39,159 nt of DNA from Gammaproteobacteria bacterium (GTDB lineage: Bacteria > Pseudomonadota > Gammaproteobacteria > Pseudomonadales > Pseudomonadaceae), in NCBI GenBank assembly GCA_012728315.1, contig JAAYFI010000045.1, forward strand, positions 1-39,159, written 5' to 3'. The translations under genes were made by a program, and so were the position numbers. Shown here one piece after another: positions 9,771 to 17,292 of this stretch. Each line of letters opens with the position of its first letter. The first letter of the stretch is position 1. The notes under the pieces were generated by a model. That model had not been told where the DNA came from. It did no database searches and worked only from the letters and a program-made list of their open reading frames with translations.

Positions 9771-10259
9771 TTAATGCACAGGTTTTACAAAGTCTGCATC
9801 ACTGAAGTACTTGGCGTAATCATTCAGTGCGCCAACCAATTGCACAGCACCTTTACGCTTGTCCTGCAGGTCACTCTTGCCCTGTATAAGCTGCGCGCCA
9901 TTCATTAAGCGGGCAATGACAATATGCAATTGTGCATCGGCAGCAGGCTCTAACGCACAGTTTTCAATCATGTAGGCCACTTGCTGATTCACTTCTTCAG
10001 CCAGAGTCTCATAGCCGGCAGCATCCAACTGATTGTTATGGATGGCATCTAATGAGCTGTTGACTGCTTGACCGATTTCACCCATGGCTTGGCGCAAAGG
10101 AGCATCAGTTTGCCACTTTTGCCCAGCATTCAGCTGCAACTCAACACCGTCCATATCATGGTGATCATGGTCCTCAGCCATACTCGGCAACGCAGTTAAG
10201 CTCATCGCGACTGCCAAGCCTAATCCAGCCAGAGTCCATGCCAATGAATGCTTTTTCAT
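9771..10259 (-). CDS. Periplasmic His-rich helical protein, function unknown
   Basis: I do not recognise a characterised family with certainty. The 162-residue product has a clear signal peptide (KKHSLAWTLAGLGLAVAMS..., likely cleavage after SMA). The mature N-terminus is rich in His and Asp (EDHDHHDMDG), suggesting divalent-metal binding. The rest is predicted to be amphipathic helices, as in a four-helix bundle, with one Cys (ENCALEP). AGGAAAATC upstream of the ATG supports the start. It is divergent from the TetR-controlled exporter operon. Coregulation with that operon is possible but is inference. Confidence 0.7.
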   Translation of the reverse strand: MKKHSLAWTLAGLGLAVAMSLTALPSMAEDHDHHDMDGVELQLNAGQKWQTDAPLRQAMGEIGQAVNSSLDAIHNNQLDAAGYETLAEEVNQQVAYMIENCALEPAADAQLHIVIARLMNGAQLIQGKSDLQDKRKGAVQLVGALNDYAKYFSDADFVKPVH

Positions 10260-10433
10260 GTGATTTTCCTCATTTTATCTAAATCATCCAGCATTTTTGC
10301 TGCTTCCATTGACACCTTAGCAACGAAGCCTGAGGACATCCTTGATCAGCCTTATGAAAATCTGCCGCAGTGGCGCAGCTACATTTTCGCAATTGTTCTC
10401 AATCAATTTTTTAAAAAACCATCACCTAGAACA

Positions 10434-10485
10434 TTGCAATGCAGCTACACCAAGGTAAAGATAGCGATCAATTACTATCTTTTTT
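10434..10485 (+). promoter_or_regulatory. Putative promoter and palindromic operator of the TetR-exporter operon
   Basis: TTGCAA (10434-10439) and TAAAGA (10456-10461), with a 16-base spacer, make a plausible sigma-70 promoter. A perfect 8-bp inverted repeat (AAAGATAG at 10457-10464, CTATCTTT at 10475-10482) overlaps the -10 and ends 13 bases before the chosen TetR start. The overlap suits autorepression by the TetR protein. The dyad is also followed by a T-run (10480-10485), so a leader terminator is an alternative reading. Confidence 0.45.
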
Positions 10486-10495
10486 AGGCATCTGT

Positions 10496-11101
10496 ATGCA
10501 AGCGCCCAGCAAGTATTTACCTGCCGATGAACGCCGCGCTGTCACCGTTGAGGCCGTGATTGAATTAGCTGCGCAACAAAATCCCAGCGAAATTTCTACC
10601 GCGGCCATTGCCAAGCATATGGGTGTCACTCAAGGCTCGCTGTTTCGGCACTTTACGAATAAAGACGCCATTCTAGAATCGGTGATGAACTGGGTCGCTC
10701 AACGCTTGCTGACGCGTATCAATCAGGCGATGCACGCTCAGACAACAGCAACAACGGCTTTGCGCGCGGTTTTTATGACTCACATTCAGTTTATTAGTGA
10801 GCACCCAGGTGTGCCGCGCCTGTTATTTAGCGAGCTGCAGCGCAAAGAAAACACCGCTGCTAAAAAAATGGTCAATGCCTTACTCAGCCAATACCAACAG
10901 CGCCTGCAACAGGCCTTAGAACAAGGTAAACACAACCAAGAGTTCGCTGCAGATCTGGACGTAAAGGCCGCTGCCCTGCTGTTTATTGGCAGCATTCAAG
11001 GCTTAGTGGTGCAAAGCATTGTGCAAGGCAATAGCGATACCCTGCTGCAAGCCGCGCAAGATACTTTTCTGCTGTACCAGCGCGCAATTGAGGCCCGTTA
11101 A
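10496..11101 (+). CDS. TetR-family transcriptional regulator
   Basis: The ATG at 10496 (MQAPSKYLPADERR) gives a 201-residue protein of normal TetR length. The open frame extends 19 codons upstream, but that part overlaps the palindrome and promoter. The N-terminal helix-turn-helix is clear (AIAKHMGVTQGSLFRHFTNK), and the C-terminal helical domain would bind the inducer. It is followed after two bases by the membrane-fusion gene of an ABC exporter, so it heads that operon and is probably its repressor. Such regulators commonly respond to the exported compound; the compound is unknown. Confidence 0.88.
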   Translation: MQAPSKYLPADERRAVTVEAVIELAAQQNPSEISTAAIAKHMGVTQGSLFRHFTNKDAILESVMNWVAQRLLTRINQAMHAQTTATTALRAVFMTHIQFISEHPGVPRLLFSELQRKENTAAKKMVNALLSQYQQRLQQALEQGKHNQEFAADLDVKAAALLFIGSIQGLVVQSIVQGNSDTLLQAAQDTFLLYQRAIEAR

Positions 11102-11103
11102 CT

Positions 11104-12252
11104 ATGTCCGATTTTTTTAAACAGAAGAAACTGCTGGCGGTGTTTGCCACTATTGCATTACTGGCAACCGCGTTTATCTGGGTTGTACTGAGCTCAGGGC
11201 CGCTGGCAAAAATTAAAATAGTCGTAAGCGAAGTGCAAGAACGCCCACTCGAACCTGCACTCTTTGGTATCGGCACAGTCGAGGCGCGCCACACTTATCG
11301 GATTGCCAGCAATACAGTTGGACGAGCAGTCACTTTGAATGTTGATGTCGGCGCAAGGGTGGCCGCAGGCGAGATTCTCGGCATGATTGACGTGGTCGAT
11401 TTGGATGAAAAAATCAATGCGCAAGCGGCGCTGGTCGAAAGCAATCAAGCTCGCCTCAGTGAGGCGCAAGCACGTTTAGACTACACCAGCAAACAAGCTG
11501 CACGTTACCGCAAGCTGCTGCCCTCACGCTCCGTCAGCGAGGAAATTGACGCAGCCAAACAACATGAATGGACGCTGGCCCGCAATCAAGCGCGCAGCGC
11601 CAATAGCGAATTGCTCCGCGCCCAAGCAGAACTGCTGGCACTGCAGGCGCGACGCAACGATAGCTATTTACGCGCACCGGTGTCGGGACTAATTATCGCT
11701 CGGCACATTGATCCCGGCGCCACAGTACTGGCTGGGCAAACCCTATTTGAATTGATTGATCCAGAACAGCTCTGGATTGATGTGCGCTTTGATCAAGCCG
11801 GTTCACAGTACCTTGCCGAGCAGCAGCCTGCGCAAATTATTCTACGCTCCCAAGAGCTGCAACCGCACACCGGCCATGTGGCCCGCCTCGAGTGGTTGGC
11901 CGATGCGGTGACCGAGGAGCGTCGAGCCAAAGTACTCTTTGCGCAACAGCCACAGCCTGCACCCAGTATTGGTGAGCTGGCCGAAGTGACGGTGCAATTA
12001 CCTCAGTTAGCCAGTACTCCGGTGATCAGCAATGCGGCGATTATGCGTCAAAATGGCCAATTAGGCGTGTGGTTAATTGATCAGCAACAACCGATCTTTC
12101 AGCCCATTCGCATCGGACGCAGCGACTTAAAGGGCAATGTGCAAGTGCTCTCAGGGCTCAAGGCTGGACAACAGGTGGTGCTCTATAGCAGCAAAGCTTT
12201 AACCGCCAACAGCCGCGTCCAGCCAGTTGAACAGCTGGTCGAAACACCATGA
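11104..12252 (+). CDS. Periplasmic adaptor (HlyD/DevB-like) of an ABC exporter
   Basis: This membrane-fusion protein would link the inner-membrane ABC exporter to an outer-membrane channel. The 382 residues begin with a single N-terminal membrane helix (about 10-30). The first half of a lipoyl domain (VGARVAAGEILGMIDVVDL) follows, then an alpha-helical hairpin (about residues 100-190), the second lipoyl half (LRAPVSGLIIARHIDPGATV) and beta-barrel domains. It overlaps the next gene by four bases. The adaptor-permease-ATPase order resembles DevBCA exporters. No TolC-like gene is nearby, so a remote channel must be used. Confidence 0.85.
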   Translation: MSDFFKQKKLLAVFATIALLATAFIWVVLSSGPLAKIKIVVSEVQERPLEPALFGIGTVEARHTYRIASNTVGRAVTLNVDVGARVAAGEILGMIDVVDLDEKINAQAALVESNQARLSEAQARLDYTSKQAARYRKLLPSRSVSEEIDAAKQHEWTLARNQARSANSELLRAQAELLALQARRNDSYLRAPVSGLIIARHIDPGATVLAGQTLFELIDPEQLWIDVRFDQAGSQYLAEQQPAQIILRSQELQPHTGHVARLEWLADAVTEERRAKVLFAQQPQPAPSIGELAEVTVQLPQLASTPVISNAAIMRQNGQLGVWLIDQQQPIFQPIRIGRSDLKGNVQVLSGLKAGQQVVLYSSKALTANSRVQPVEQLVETP

Positions 12253-13451
12253 TCAGCTTAGCCGGTCGCGACATTCTGCATGCCTGGGGTAAGTTTGTCT
12301 TTACCGGCATCGGCTTGGGTTTGCTGATTGGCGTGACTCTGACCATGGCCGGGGTGTATCGCGGCATGGTCGATGATGCACAAGTGCTCTTAGATAACAG
12401 CGCTGCAGATTTATGGGTAGTGCAAAAAGATACGCTTGGCCCCTACGCCGAACCCTCTAATGTGCCTGATGATACTTGGCGCGCAGTCGCCAATATGCCC
12501 GGCGTGGCCAATGCCGCAAACGTCACCTATTTGACCATGCAAGTCGCGCATGCCGGCGGTGACACCCGCGCTTTAGTCACCGGCATTGCCAATACAGGAC
12601 CGGGCTCTGCGGGTTGGCCACTGCGCTTGTTAGCCGGCCGTCAAGTCAGTAAAAACCATTATGAAGCCGTGGCTGATATTGCCAGTGGTTTTAAGCTCGG
12701 CGAGCGCATTCAGATTCGTCGCAACAGCTACCTGATCGTTGGTTTAACCCAGCGTATGGTGTCCTCCAGTGGCGACCCGATGATATTTATTCCGCTATTG
12801 GATGCTCAGCAAGCGCAGTTTCTAAAAAGTAATGATGCCATTGCGCAAAACCGTCGGCGCATTCAGCAAAACCCCGTGTTTAATAACCCGCGCAACCCCG
12901 AGGTATTGAATGCAGTACTGGAACTGCAAGAAAACAATAACCAAGTCAATGCGGTACTGGTACAACTCAAAGCACAGGCTGAGCCAGCACAAGTTGCAGC
13001 AGACATTCGACGCTGGTTGCGTTTGCAAGTCTACGATCGTGCGCAAATGGAAGGCATTTTAGTCGGCAAGCTGATTGCTACCTCGGCGCGGCAAATTCTC
13101 ATGTTTTTAGTGATTTTAGCCGTGGTCAGCGCAGCCATTGTGGCTTTTATTATTTACACCTTAACCATGGGTAAAATCCGCGAGATTGCTGTACTCAAGC
13201 TCATTGGCACCCACAATAAAACCATTGTGGCGATGATTATTCAGCAAGCTTTAGCCCTAGGTGTGATTGGTTTTATTGTCGGCAAAATTGCCGCCACCGT
13301 CTGGGCACCCTTCTTTCCAAAGTACGTGTTATTGATCACCCAAGACACCATCAGCGGATTGATTGCAGTCCTATCTATGTGCGTTCTCGCGAGTTTTGTG
13401 GCGATTTACGCCGCACTACGGGTCAATCCTGCAGATGCGGTGGGAGGTTAA
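12249..13451 (+). CDS. ABC exporter permease (FtsX/DevC-like)
   Basis: The 400-residue protein has the FtsX/MacB layout: one N-terminal membrane helix (about 18-38), a large periplasmic domain (about 39-280), then three C-terminal helices (about 285-310, 335-360, 370-392). The NPADAV sequence at the C-terminus is typical of the family. It overlaps the adaptor gene by four bases and is followed five bases later by the ATPase gene. MacB-type machines use mechanotransmission to push substrates from the periplasm through an outer-membrane channel. The substrate is unknown. Confidence 0.88.
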   Translation: MISLAGRDILHAWGKFVFTGIGLGLLIGVTLTMAGVYRGMVDDAQVLLDNSAADLWVVQKDTLGPYAEPSNVPDDTWRAVANMPGVANAANVTYLTMQVAHAGGDTRALVTGIANTGPGSAGWPLRLLAGRQVSKNHYEAVADIASGFKLGERIQIRRNSYLIVGLTQRMVSSSGDPMIFIPLLDAQQAQFLKSNDAIAQNRRRIQQNPVFNNPRNPEVLNAVLELQENNNQVNAVLVQLKAQAEPAQVAADIRRWLRLQVYDRAQMEGILVGKLIATSARQILMFLVILAVVSAAIVAFIIYTLTMGKIREIAVLKLIGTHNKTIVAMIIQQALALGVIGFIVGKIAATVWAPFFPKYVLLITQDTISGLIAVLSMCVLASFVAIYAALRVNPADAVGG

Positions 13452-13455
13452 TTCG

Positions 13456-14166
13456 ATGCAAACCTATGGCATTAAAATCTCAGGATTAAGTAAATCCTTT
13501 GGCAGCGGTGATACTGCTGTACATGCGCTCAAGCAAGTGAATATGCAAGTTGCACCGGGCGAAGTGGTGGGTCTGATTGGCCCCTCTGGCTCAGGAAAAA
13601 GTACACTGCTGAAATGTTTAGGTGCCATTATCGAACCCAGTGCCGGGCAGATGTATTTGGGCGAGCAGCTGATTTACGATAATGCTTGGACAATCTCAGA
13701 TTTGCGCGCGCTGCGCCGCGATAAAATTGGCTTTGTTTTTCAGGCGCCCTATTTGATTCCATTTTTGACCACGCTGGATAATGTCGCGCTACTGCCCATG
13801 CTCGCCGGCGTCAGCAATAAAGAAGCTCGGCAGCGCGCCTTAGATTTACTCACCGTGTTGCAAGTCGAACACCGCGCTCAAGCCTTACCTTCACGCCTGT
13901 CCGGTGGTGAACAACAGCGTATTGCCATTGCCCGCGGGCTGATTAACCGCCCACCCGTGATTTTGGCTGACGAGCCTACTGCAGCCTTAGATAGCGTGCG
14001 CGCATTAACGGTGATTCGCCTGCTCAATGAGATTGCCCGCGACTATCAAACCGCAGTGATTGTGGTCACTCACGACGATAAGATCATCCCGACCTTTAAG
14101 CGCTTGTACCACATCCGTGACGGCATCACTTACGAGGAACAAGGACAAGCGCAACAACTGCCATAG
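13456..14166 (+). CDS. ABC exporter ATP-binding protein (DevA/MacB/LolD-like)
   Basis: The start is the ATG at 13456, with GGGAGG eight bases upstream; the longer open frame runs back into the permease gene and is rejected. The 236-residue protein has a complete nucleotide-binding domain: Walker A GPSGSGKST, a Q-loop in FVFQAPYLIP, signature LSGGEQQR, Walker B VILADEPTAALD and an H-loop His in VVTHD. It energises the FtsX-like permease encoded just upstream. It is the last gene of the TetR-adaptor-permease-ATPase operon. Confidence 0.92.
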   Translation: MQTYGIKISGLSKSFGSGDTAVHALKQVNMQVAPGEVVGLIGPSGSGKSTLLKCLGAIIEPSAGQMYLGEQLIYDNAWTISDLRALRRDKIGFVFQAPYLIPFLTTLDNVALLPMLAGVSNKEARQRALDLLTVLQVEHRAQALPSRLSGGEQQRIAIARGLINRPPVILADEPTAALDSVRALTVIRLLNEIARDYQTAVIVVTHDDKIIPTFKRLYHIRDGITYEEQGQAQQLP

Positions 14167-14233
14167 CATTGCGCAAGTATCAATCGAGCAGCGGACACAA
14201 CTTTCCAGGTTGGACGGGCCGTTTAGGCTGTCT

Positions 14234-14263
14234 TTAACAAACGCTGCAACTTGTGCGTATAAT
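14234..14263 (+). promoter_or_regulatory. Sigma-70 promoter of yhhQ
   Basis: TTAACA (14234-14239) and a perfect TATAAT (14258-14263), with an 18-base spacer, lie 66 bases upstream of the yhhQ start. The implied transcript would begin just before the putative preQ1 riboswitch. Confidence 0.75.
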
Positions 14264-14294
14264 GCGCGCTCGCTGCACTCAAAAAATAAGTGCT

Positions 14295-14324
14295 CATGGT
14301 TCCCTCACCCCATTCAAAAAGGTG
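14295..14324 (+). promoter_or_regulatory. Putative preQ1-I riboswitch upstream of yhhQ
   Basis: A short stem (ATGG 14296-14299 with CCAT 14310-14313) encloses the loop TTCCCTCACC. It is followed by TCAAAAAGGTG. CC in the loop can pair with GG at 14321-14322 to form an H-type pseudoknot across an A-rich tail, which is the fold of the preQ1-I class. The same GG is the core of the ribosome-binding site, six bases before the ATG at 14329, so ligand binding would hide it. The downstream gene encodes a YhhQ (COG1738) queuosine-precursor transporter, a known partner of this class. The small size makes chance similarity possible; the context strongly favours the call. Confidence 0.7.
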
Positions 14325-14328
14325 TCTT

Positions 14329-14991
14329 ATGATTGCTCTATCCGGCTCCCGTCAACGGGCGGCGGTGGTAACGCTGATTGCGTTCCACATCTTTATTATT
14401 ATCGCCAGTAACTATCTCGTGCAGTTCCCTATGCAGCTGTTTGGCTGGCAAACCACGTGGGGCGCTTTTAGTTTTCCCTTTATTTTCTTAGCCACCGATC
14501 TCACCGTGCGTTTGCTCGGCAAACAACCCGCCAGACGCGTGATTGCCTATGTGATGCTGCCAGCCTTATTGGTCTCTTATGTCGTTTCGGTGCTGTTTCA
14601 GGAAGGCACGTTTCGCGGTGCCGCGGCATTGCTGGTGTTAAATACTTTTGTTCTGCGTATTTCGTTAGCGAGTTTTGCCGCCTATGCAGTGGGGCAACTG
14701 GCGGATATTCAGGTGTTTGATCGACTGCGCCAGCTGAAGCAATGGTGGATTGCTCCCACAGCATCAACGGTGCTGGGCAATCTGTTGGATACTTTTGTAT
14801 TCTTCGCCATTGCCTTTTGGCACAGCAGCAACACCTTTATGGCCGAGCACTGGGTTGAAATTGCGGTGGTGGATTACGTCATTAAAATACTGATCAGCTT
14901 GCTGCTGTTTATTCCGTTGTATGGCTTACTGCTCAATGTGCTGCTGCGTTTTATGGGTGCAGCCGCTGCGGCCAAGCCTGCCGTGCACTGA
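14329..14991 (+). CDS. yhhQ: Queuosine precursor transporter YhhQ (VUT family)
   Basis: The 220-residue protein belongs to the vitamin-uptake-like transporter family (PF02592). Six or so membrane segments are visible, and the motifs TWGAFSFPFIFLATDLTVRL, the FAAYAVGQLADIQVFDRLR region and TVLGNLLDTFVFFAIAFW are typical of YhhQ. E. coli YhhQ imports preQ0/preQ1 for queuosine modification of tRNA. The start is the ATG at 14329, just after AAAAAGG; an upstream in-frame ATG at 14290 lies inside the riboswitch and is rejected. The gene has its own promoter. Confidence 0.92.
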   Translation: MIALSGSRQRAAVVTLIAFHIFIIIASNYLVQFPMQLFGWQTTWGAFSFPFIFLATDLTVRLLGKQPARRVIAYVMLPALLVSYVVSVLFQEGTFRGAAALLVLNTFVLRISLASFAAYAVGQLADIQVFDRLRQLKQWWIAPTASTVLGNLLDTFVFFAIAFWHSSNTFMAEHWVEIAVVDYVIKILISLLLFIPLYGLLLNVLLRFMGAAAAAKPAVH

Positions 14992-15098
14992 TTGCTATTT
15001 TGCTGCACTGGAGAGTGCGCTGTATGCCGTGCTAGTGCTGCGGTGGGCACAATGACGGCAGCCTTTCACTTTAAAAAACAAGAAATGCGGTGCATGGC

Positions 15099-15197
15099 GT
15101 GCTTCGGAATTGGTGTTTGTCCGTCGATGAACCCATCCTGGGTTCAACTCCGGCGCTCGCCATCCCTGGCTCGCTCATCACACCAACCCCGAAGCAC
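15099..15197 (+). repeat. Structured palindromic element, unit 1
   Basis: Outer arms 15099-15116 and 15180-15197 pair at 16 of 18 positions (GTGCTTCGG...CCGAAGCAC). They enclose two smaller hairpins: TGAACCCA-TCC-TGGGTTCA (15128-15146) and GCCA-TCCC-TGGC (15159-15170), joined by a linker containing GGCGCT. The result is a cloverleaf-like fold with an outer stem and two inner arms. A second unit of the same design lies inverted at 15338-15432. Confidence 0.7.
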
Positions 15198-15337
15198 TCA
15201 TTGACCATTTGCAGAGTCTGCGAGTCCCAGTAACATTAAGCCAGCAGGCATCCCAGCAACACTAAAACCTGCAACGACTCGCAGGCTTTTAAAAGAGCCG
15301 TGTTACGGATTTGAAAACAACATCAATGGTCAAGCCG

Positions 15338-15432
15338 CACCCTGCTGGTGCTGCGACAAGCGCAGCATGGATGCGTAGCGCCCGAATTGAGGCAGGATGC
15401 CTCATTGAGGGAAAAGCGGCATTAGCAGGGTG
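15338..15432 (-). repeat. Structured palindromic element, unit 2 (inverted)
   Basis: Read on the minus strand, outer arms (15424-15432 with 15338-15346, 9 bp perfect) enclose hairpin TGAGGCA-TCC-TGCCTCA (15404-15388), a linker containing GGCGCT, and a second hairpin GCAT-CC-ATGC (15374-15365). The inner part aligns with unit 1. Where stem bases differ (ACCC/GGGT against GGC/GCC), both strands have changed so that pairing is kept, which suggests selection for the fold. Confidence 0.65.
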
Positions 15433-15496
15433 TGGCAGGCACAATGACGGCTGCCTTTGATTTTAAACTACAAGGAAATGCAGTACATGAACACTG

Positions 15497-15586
15497 GGGT
15501 ATTGAGGCAAACAGCACTAGCAGGGTGCGGTGGGCACAAGTCTTTTGACACTGCAGTTCAAAAGACTATGTACCCGTTCAATACCC
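15497..15586. repeat. Nested inverted repeat upstream of the yacG 3' end
   Basis: GGGTATTG (15497-15504) pairs with CAATACCC (15579-15586). Inside lies a perfect 10-bp stem (15539-15548 with 15558-15567) whose nine-base interior itself contains the palindrome ACTGCAGT. One copy of the AGCAGGGTGCGG motif is included. It ends 26 bases beyond the yacG stop on the minus strand and could help end that transcript, although no T-run is present. Confidence 0.55.
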
Positions 15587-15612
15587 ATAGACCAACACAT
15601 CGCCGCACAAGC

Positions 15613-15807
15613 TTAGCTGTTGAATTCATCAGCAAACATAGCATCCATATCTGGCTCACCCGGAATCGCATGCTCTTCTGCCGCCCAAGCACCTAAATCA
15701 ATCAATTTGCAACGCTCACTGCAAAAGGGTCGCGCCGGACTTTGCTCGCCCCACTCCACTGGTGTACCGCAGGTTGGGCAAGCAACCGTAGTCACTGCAG
15801 TCATCAC
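15613..15807 (-). CDS. yacG: Zinc-binding DNA gyrase inhibitor YacG
   Basis: The 64-residue protein has the YacG zinc finger with C10, C13, C29 and C33 in the pattern CPTC...FCSERC. The family motifs VEW and [16 protein letters not shown] follow. E. coli YacG binds GyrB and blocks DNA binding by gyrase. Length is normal for the family. It overlaps the coaE stop by a few bases, so the two genes are co-translated; coaE-yacG is the usual Pseudomonas pair. Confidence 0.93.
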   Translation of the reverse strand: MMTAVTTVACPTCGTPVEWGEQSPARPFCSERCKLIDLGAWAAEEHAIPGEPDMDAMFADEFNS

Positions 15808-16412
15808 TGACCTCCTGTTAACGTTAAATAATAGGCATGTAAGCGTTGTACCTCACGCTGCAATGCGGCTTTATCTGCCGCATTACATAGCACATCATCG
15901 GCATACTTCAAACGCTCATCACGATCCAACTGCGCCTGCATAATAGCGCGCAACTGCGCCTCGGAAACCTGGTCACGCTGCACTGCTCGCGCCATTTGCA
16001 GCTCACTCGGCACGTCCACCACCAGCACACGCTGCACCGTTTTATGCTGCCCTGATTCAATCAATAAAGGCGAAACCAAAATGGCATAAGGTGATTGCGC
16101 TGCGCTTAGAAAGCTGCTGATTTCTGCACGAATCAATGGATGCAGTAACTTTTCCAACCATTGCCGCTGCTGTGGATCAGCAAAAACACGCTCACGCAAA
16201 GCGGCTCGATTTAGTTGTCCATCAGCCTGTAACACTGCCTCACCAAAACGGTCAACAATTGCAGCCAAAGCAGGACGGCCCGGCTCCACCACCCAGCGTG
16301 CAGCATGATCAGCATCAATGGTTTCAATACCTAGCTCAGCAAATGCCTCAGCAGCAGCACTTTTCCCGCTACCAATACCACCTGTAAGCCCTAAAATCCA
16401 AGGTTTACTCAA
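15804..16412 (-). CDS. coaE: Dephospho-CoA kinase
   Basis: CoaE performs the last step of coenzyme A synthesis, phosphorylating the 3'-hydroxyl of dephospho-CoA with ATP in the cytoplasm. The 202-residue protein has the P-loop [11 protein letters not shown] (about residues 8-18), then [14 protein letters not shown] and the adenylate-kinase-like LHPLIRAE and RDQ regions. Length is normal. In other Pseudomonas coaE usually follows pilD; no pilus gene is next to it here. Confidence 0.95.
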   Translation of the reverse strand: MSKPWILGLTGGIGSGKSAAAEAFAELGIETIDADHAARWVVEPGRPALAAIVDRFGEAVLQADGQLNRAALRERVFADPQQRQWLEKLLHPLIRAEISSFLSAAQSPYAILVSPLLIESGQHKTVQRVLVVDVPSELQMARAVQRDQVSEAQLRAIMQAQLDRDERLKYADDVLCNAADKAALQREVQRLHAYYLTLTGGQ

Positions 16413-16647
16413 AATACCGCCCTTTATTGACTGATTGATTCATTGCTCTGTAAGGATGCAAACAGTAAAGCATGTACTCAAACTCTGGCGACTTAATCAC
16501 AACTTTCTAGTCTTGTGATCGGTTAACCTAGCGTACCAACAAAACTATTGCATAATAACGCAGATTTGCATGACTGTTCACCGCCAACCCGCTGTGGATT
16601 TTTGTTCATTTAGCGTCGTACCCACAGCCATTTATAGGGATTTAACT

Positions 16648-17178
16648 ATGCGCCACTATGTTTACCAAGCGATACGTGCTGCACGCTGGCTGACCTTGGG
16701 TCTAATCGCCGCGACCTCTTTCAGCTTTGCTGAACCGGCCCTCTTAGAAAGTAACGAACAGGTTAATTACCTTAGCCAACTTAAACGTCAACATGCGACC
16801 ACAAGTGACCGCACCGCGTTATTGGCGGAAGTAAACCATTTACTCTCACAACATGCGTTACGTGCTGGATATCAGGTGGGTTATAGCAATCCACAGGACT
16901 TTCTATTCAGTGTCAGTCTAGGCCAACCTGGCGAACTGTTGATCCGTGAAGAAATCCGCAACACTCAAAATACGTCCATAGAAGTACGCAGCAAGCGGGT
17001 TAATGTGTTTGGCATCGACCCCTTTGTTAACTATGCCTGCCCGCCTCAAGGTATTCGCTGTGTGATTTTTGGCGAAGATAAGAAAACCGCGATACTGACC
17101 ATTATCCGCGACCCGCAAGCGGCCAAAGATTTGGCACGTGCTATTTCATATTTAATTCGCAATCTACAGCGCGGTTAA
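16648..17178 (+). CDS. Exported protein of unknown function
   Basis: I do not recognise the family. The start is taken at the ATG at 16648 (MRHYVYQAIRA), preceded by TAGGGA; the open frame begins 26 codons earlier with sequence that looks non-coding. The 176-residue product has a signal-peptide-like N-terminus (hydrophobic core about 14-28, possible cleavage after SFA-E) and mixed alpha/beta sequence with two Cys (NYACPPQGIRC), which could form a disulfide in the periplasm. It is divergent from coaE and converges on trpC. Confidence 0.7.
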   Translation: MRHYVYQAIRAARWLTLGLIAATSFSFAEPALLESNEQVNYLSQLKRQHATTSDRTALLAEVNHLLSQHALRAGYQVGYSNPQDFLFSVSLGQPGELLIREEIRNTQNTSIEVRSKRVNVFGIDPFVNYACPPQGIRCVIFGEDKKTAILTIIRDPQAAKDLARAISYLIRNLQRG

Positions 17179-17228
17179 GGCACAGTTAACGCAGCGCCCA
17201 AGCTGAATCTTGGTGAGATTTATCGATC

Positions 17229-17273
17229 AAAAAAAGCACAGTGCGGCTCAGCGCAATGACATCAGTGAGCCGC
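17229..17273 (-). terminator. Terminator after trpC
   Basis: On the minus strand an 8-bp stem (TGAGCCGC at 17266-17273 and GCGGCTCA at 17243-17250, 15-base loop) is followed seven bases later by a run of seven T (17235-17229). It lies 20 bases past the trpC stop and would end the trpGDC message. The gap before the T-run makes it less than ideal. Confidence 0.55.
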
Positions 17274-17292
17274 TCCTGCGCTACGGACTCAT

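Larger units (their letters stand above)
14992..15612. repeat. Gene-free palindrome-rich island
   Basis: About 620 bases between yhhQ and yacG carry no convincing gene but a chain of dyads. The main ones are a 99-bp unit at 15099-15197, a dyad at 15218-15284, an inverted unit at 15338-15432 and a dyad at 15497-15586. Related direct copies of a GC-rich motif (AGCAGGGTGYGG, GGGCACAA) occur near 15031, 15424 and 15519, with an inverted copy at 15335-15346. The copies near 15031 and 15421 stay similar for nearly 70 bases. The open frame at 15457-15696 runs antisense into yacG and is not credible. A REP/BIME-like or MITE-like array is the best description. Confidence 0.7.

Noticed and set aside
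10395-10415. Possible Fur box upstream of the His-rich gene
   Set aside because: The AT-rich stretch around TTGAGAACAATTG matches only part of the Fur consensus and lacks its symmetry.
13363-13455. Longer start for the ABC ATPase
   Set aside because: It lies within the permease gene; the ATG at 13456 has GGGAGG at the right distance.
15099-15197. Integron attC-like site
   Set aside because: The folded inverted repeat recalls attC, but the conserved RYYYAAC and GTTRRRY ends are absent and there is no integrase or cassette.
14992-15612. CRISPR array
   Set aside because: The repeats are few, imperfect, unevenly spaced and in both orientations; no cas gene is present.
15457-15696. 79-codon open frame in the palindromic island
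   Set aside because: It runs through inverted repeats and antisense into yacG, and has no recognisable domain.
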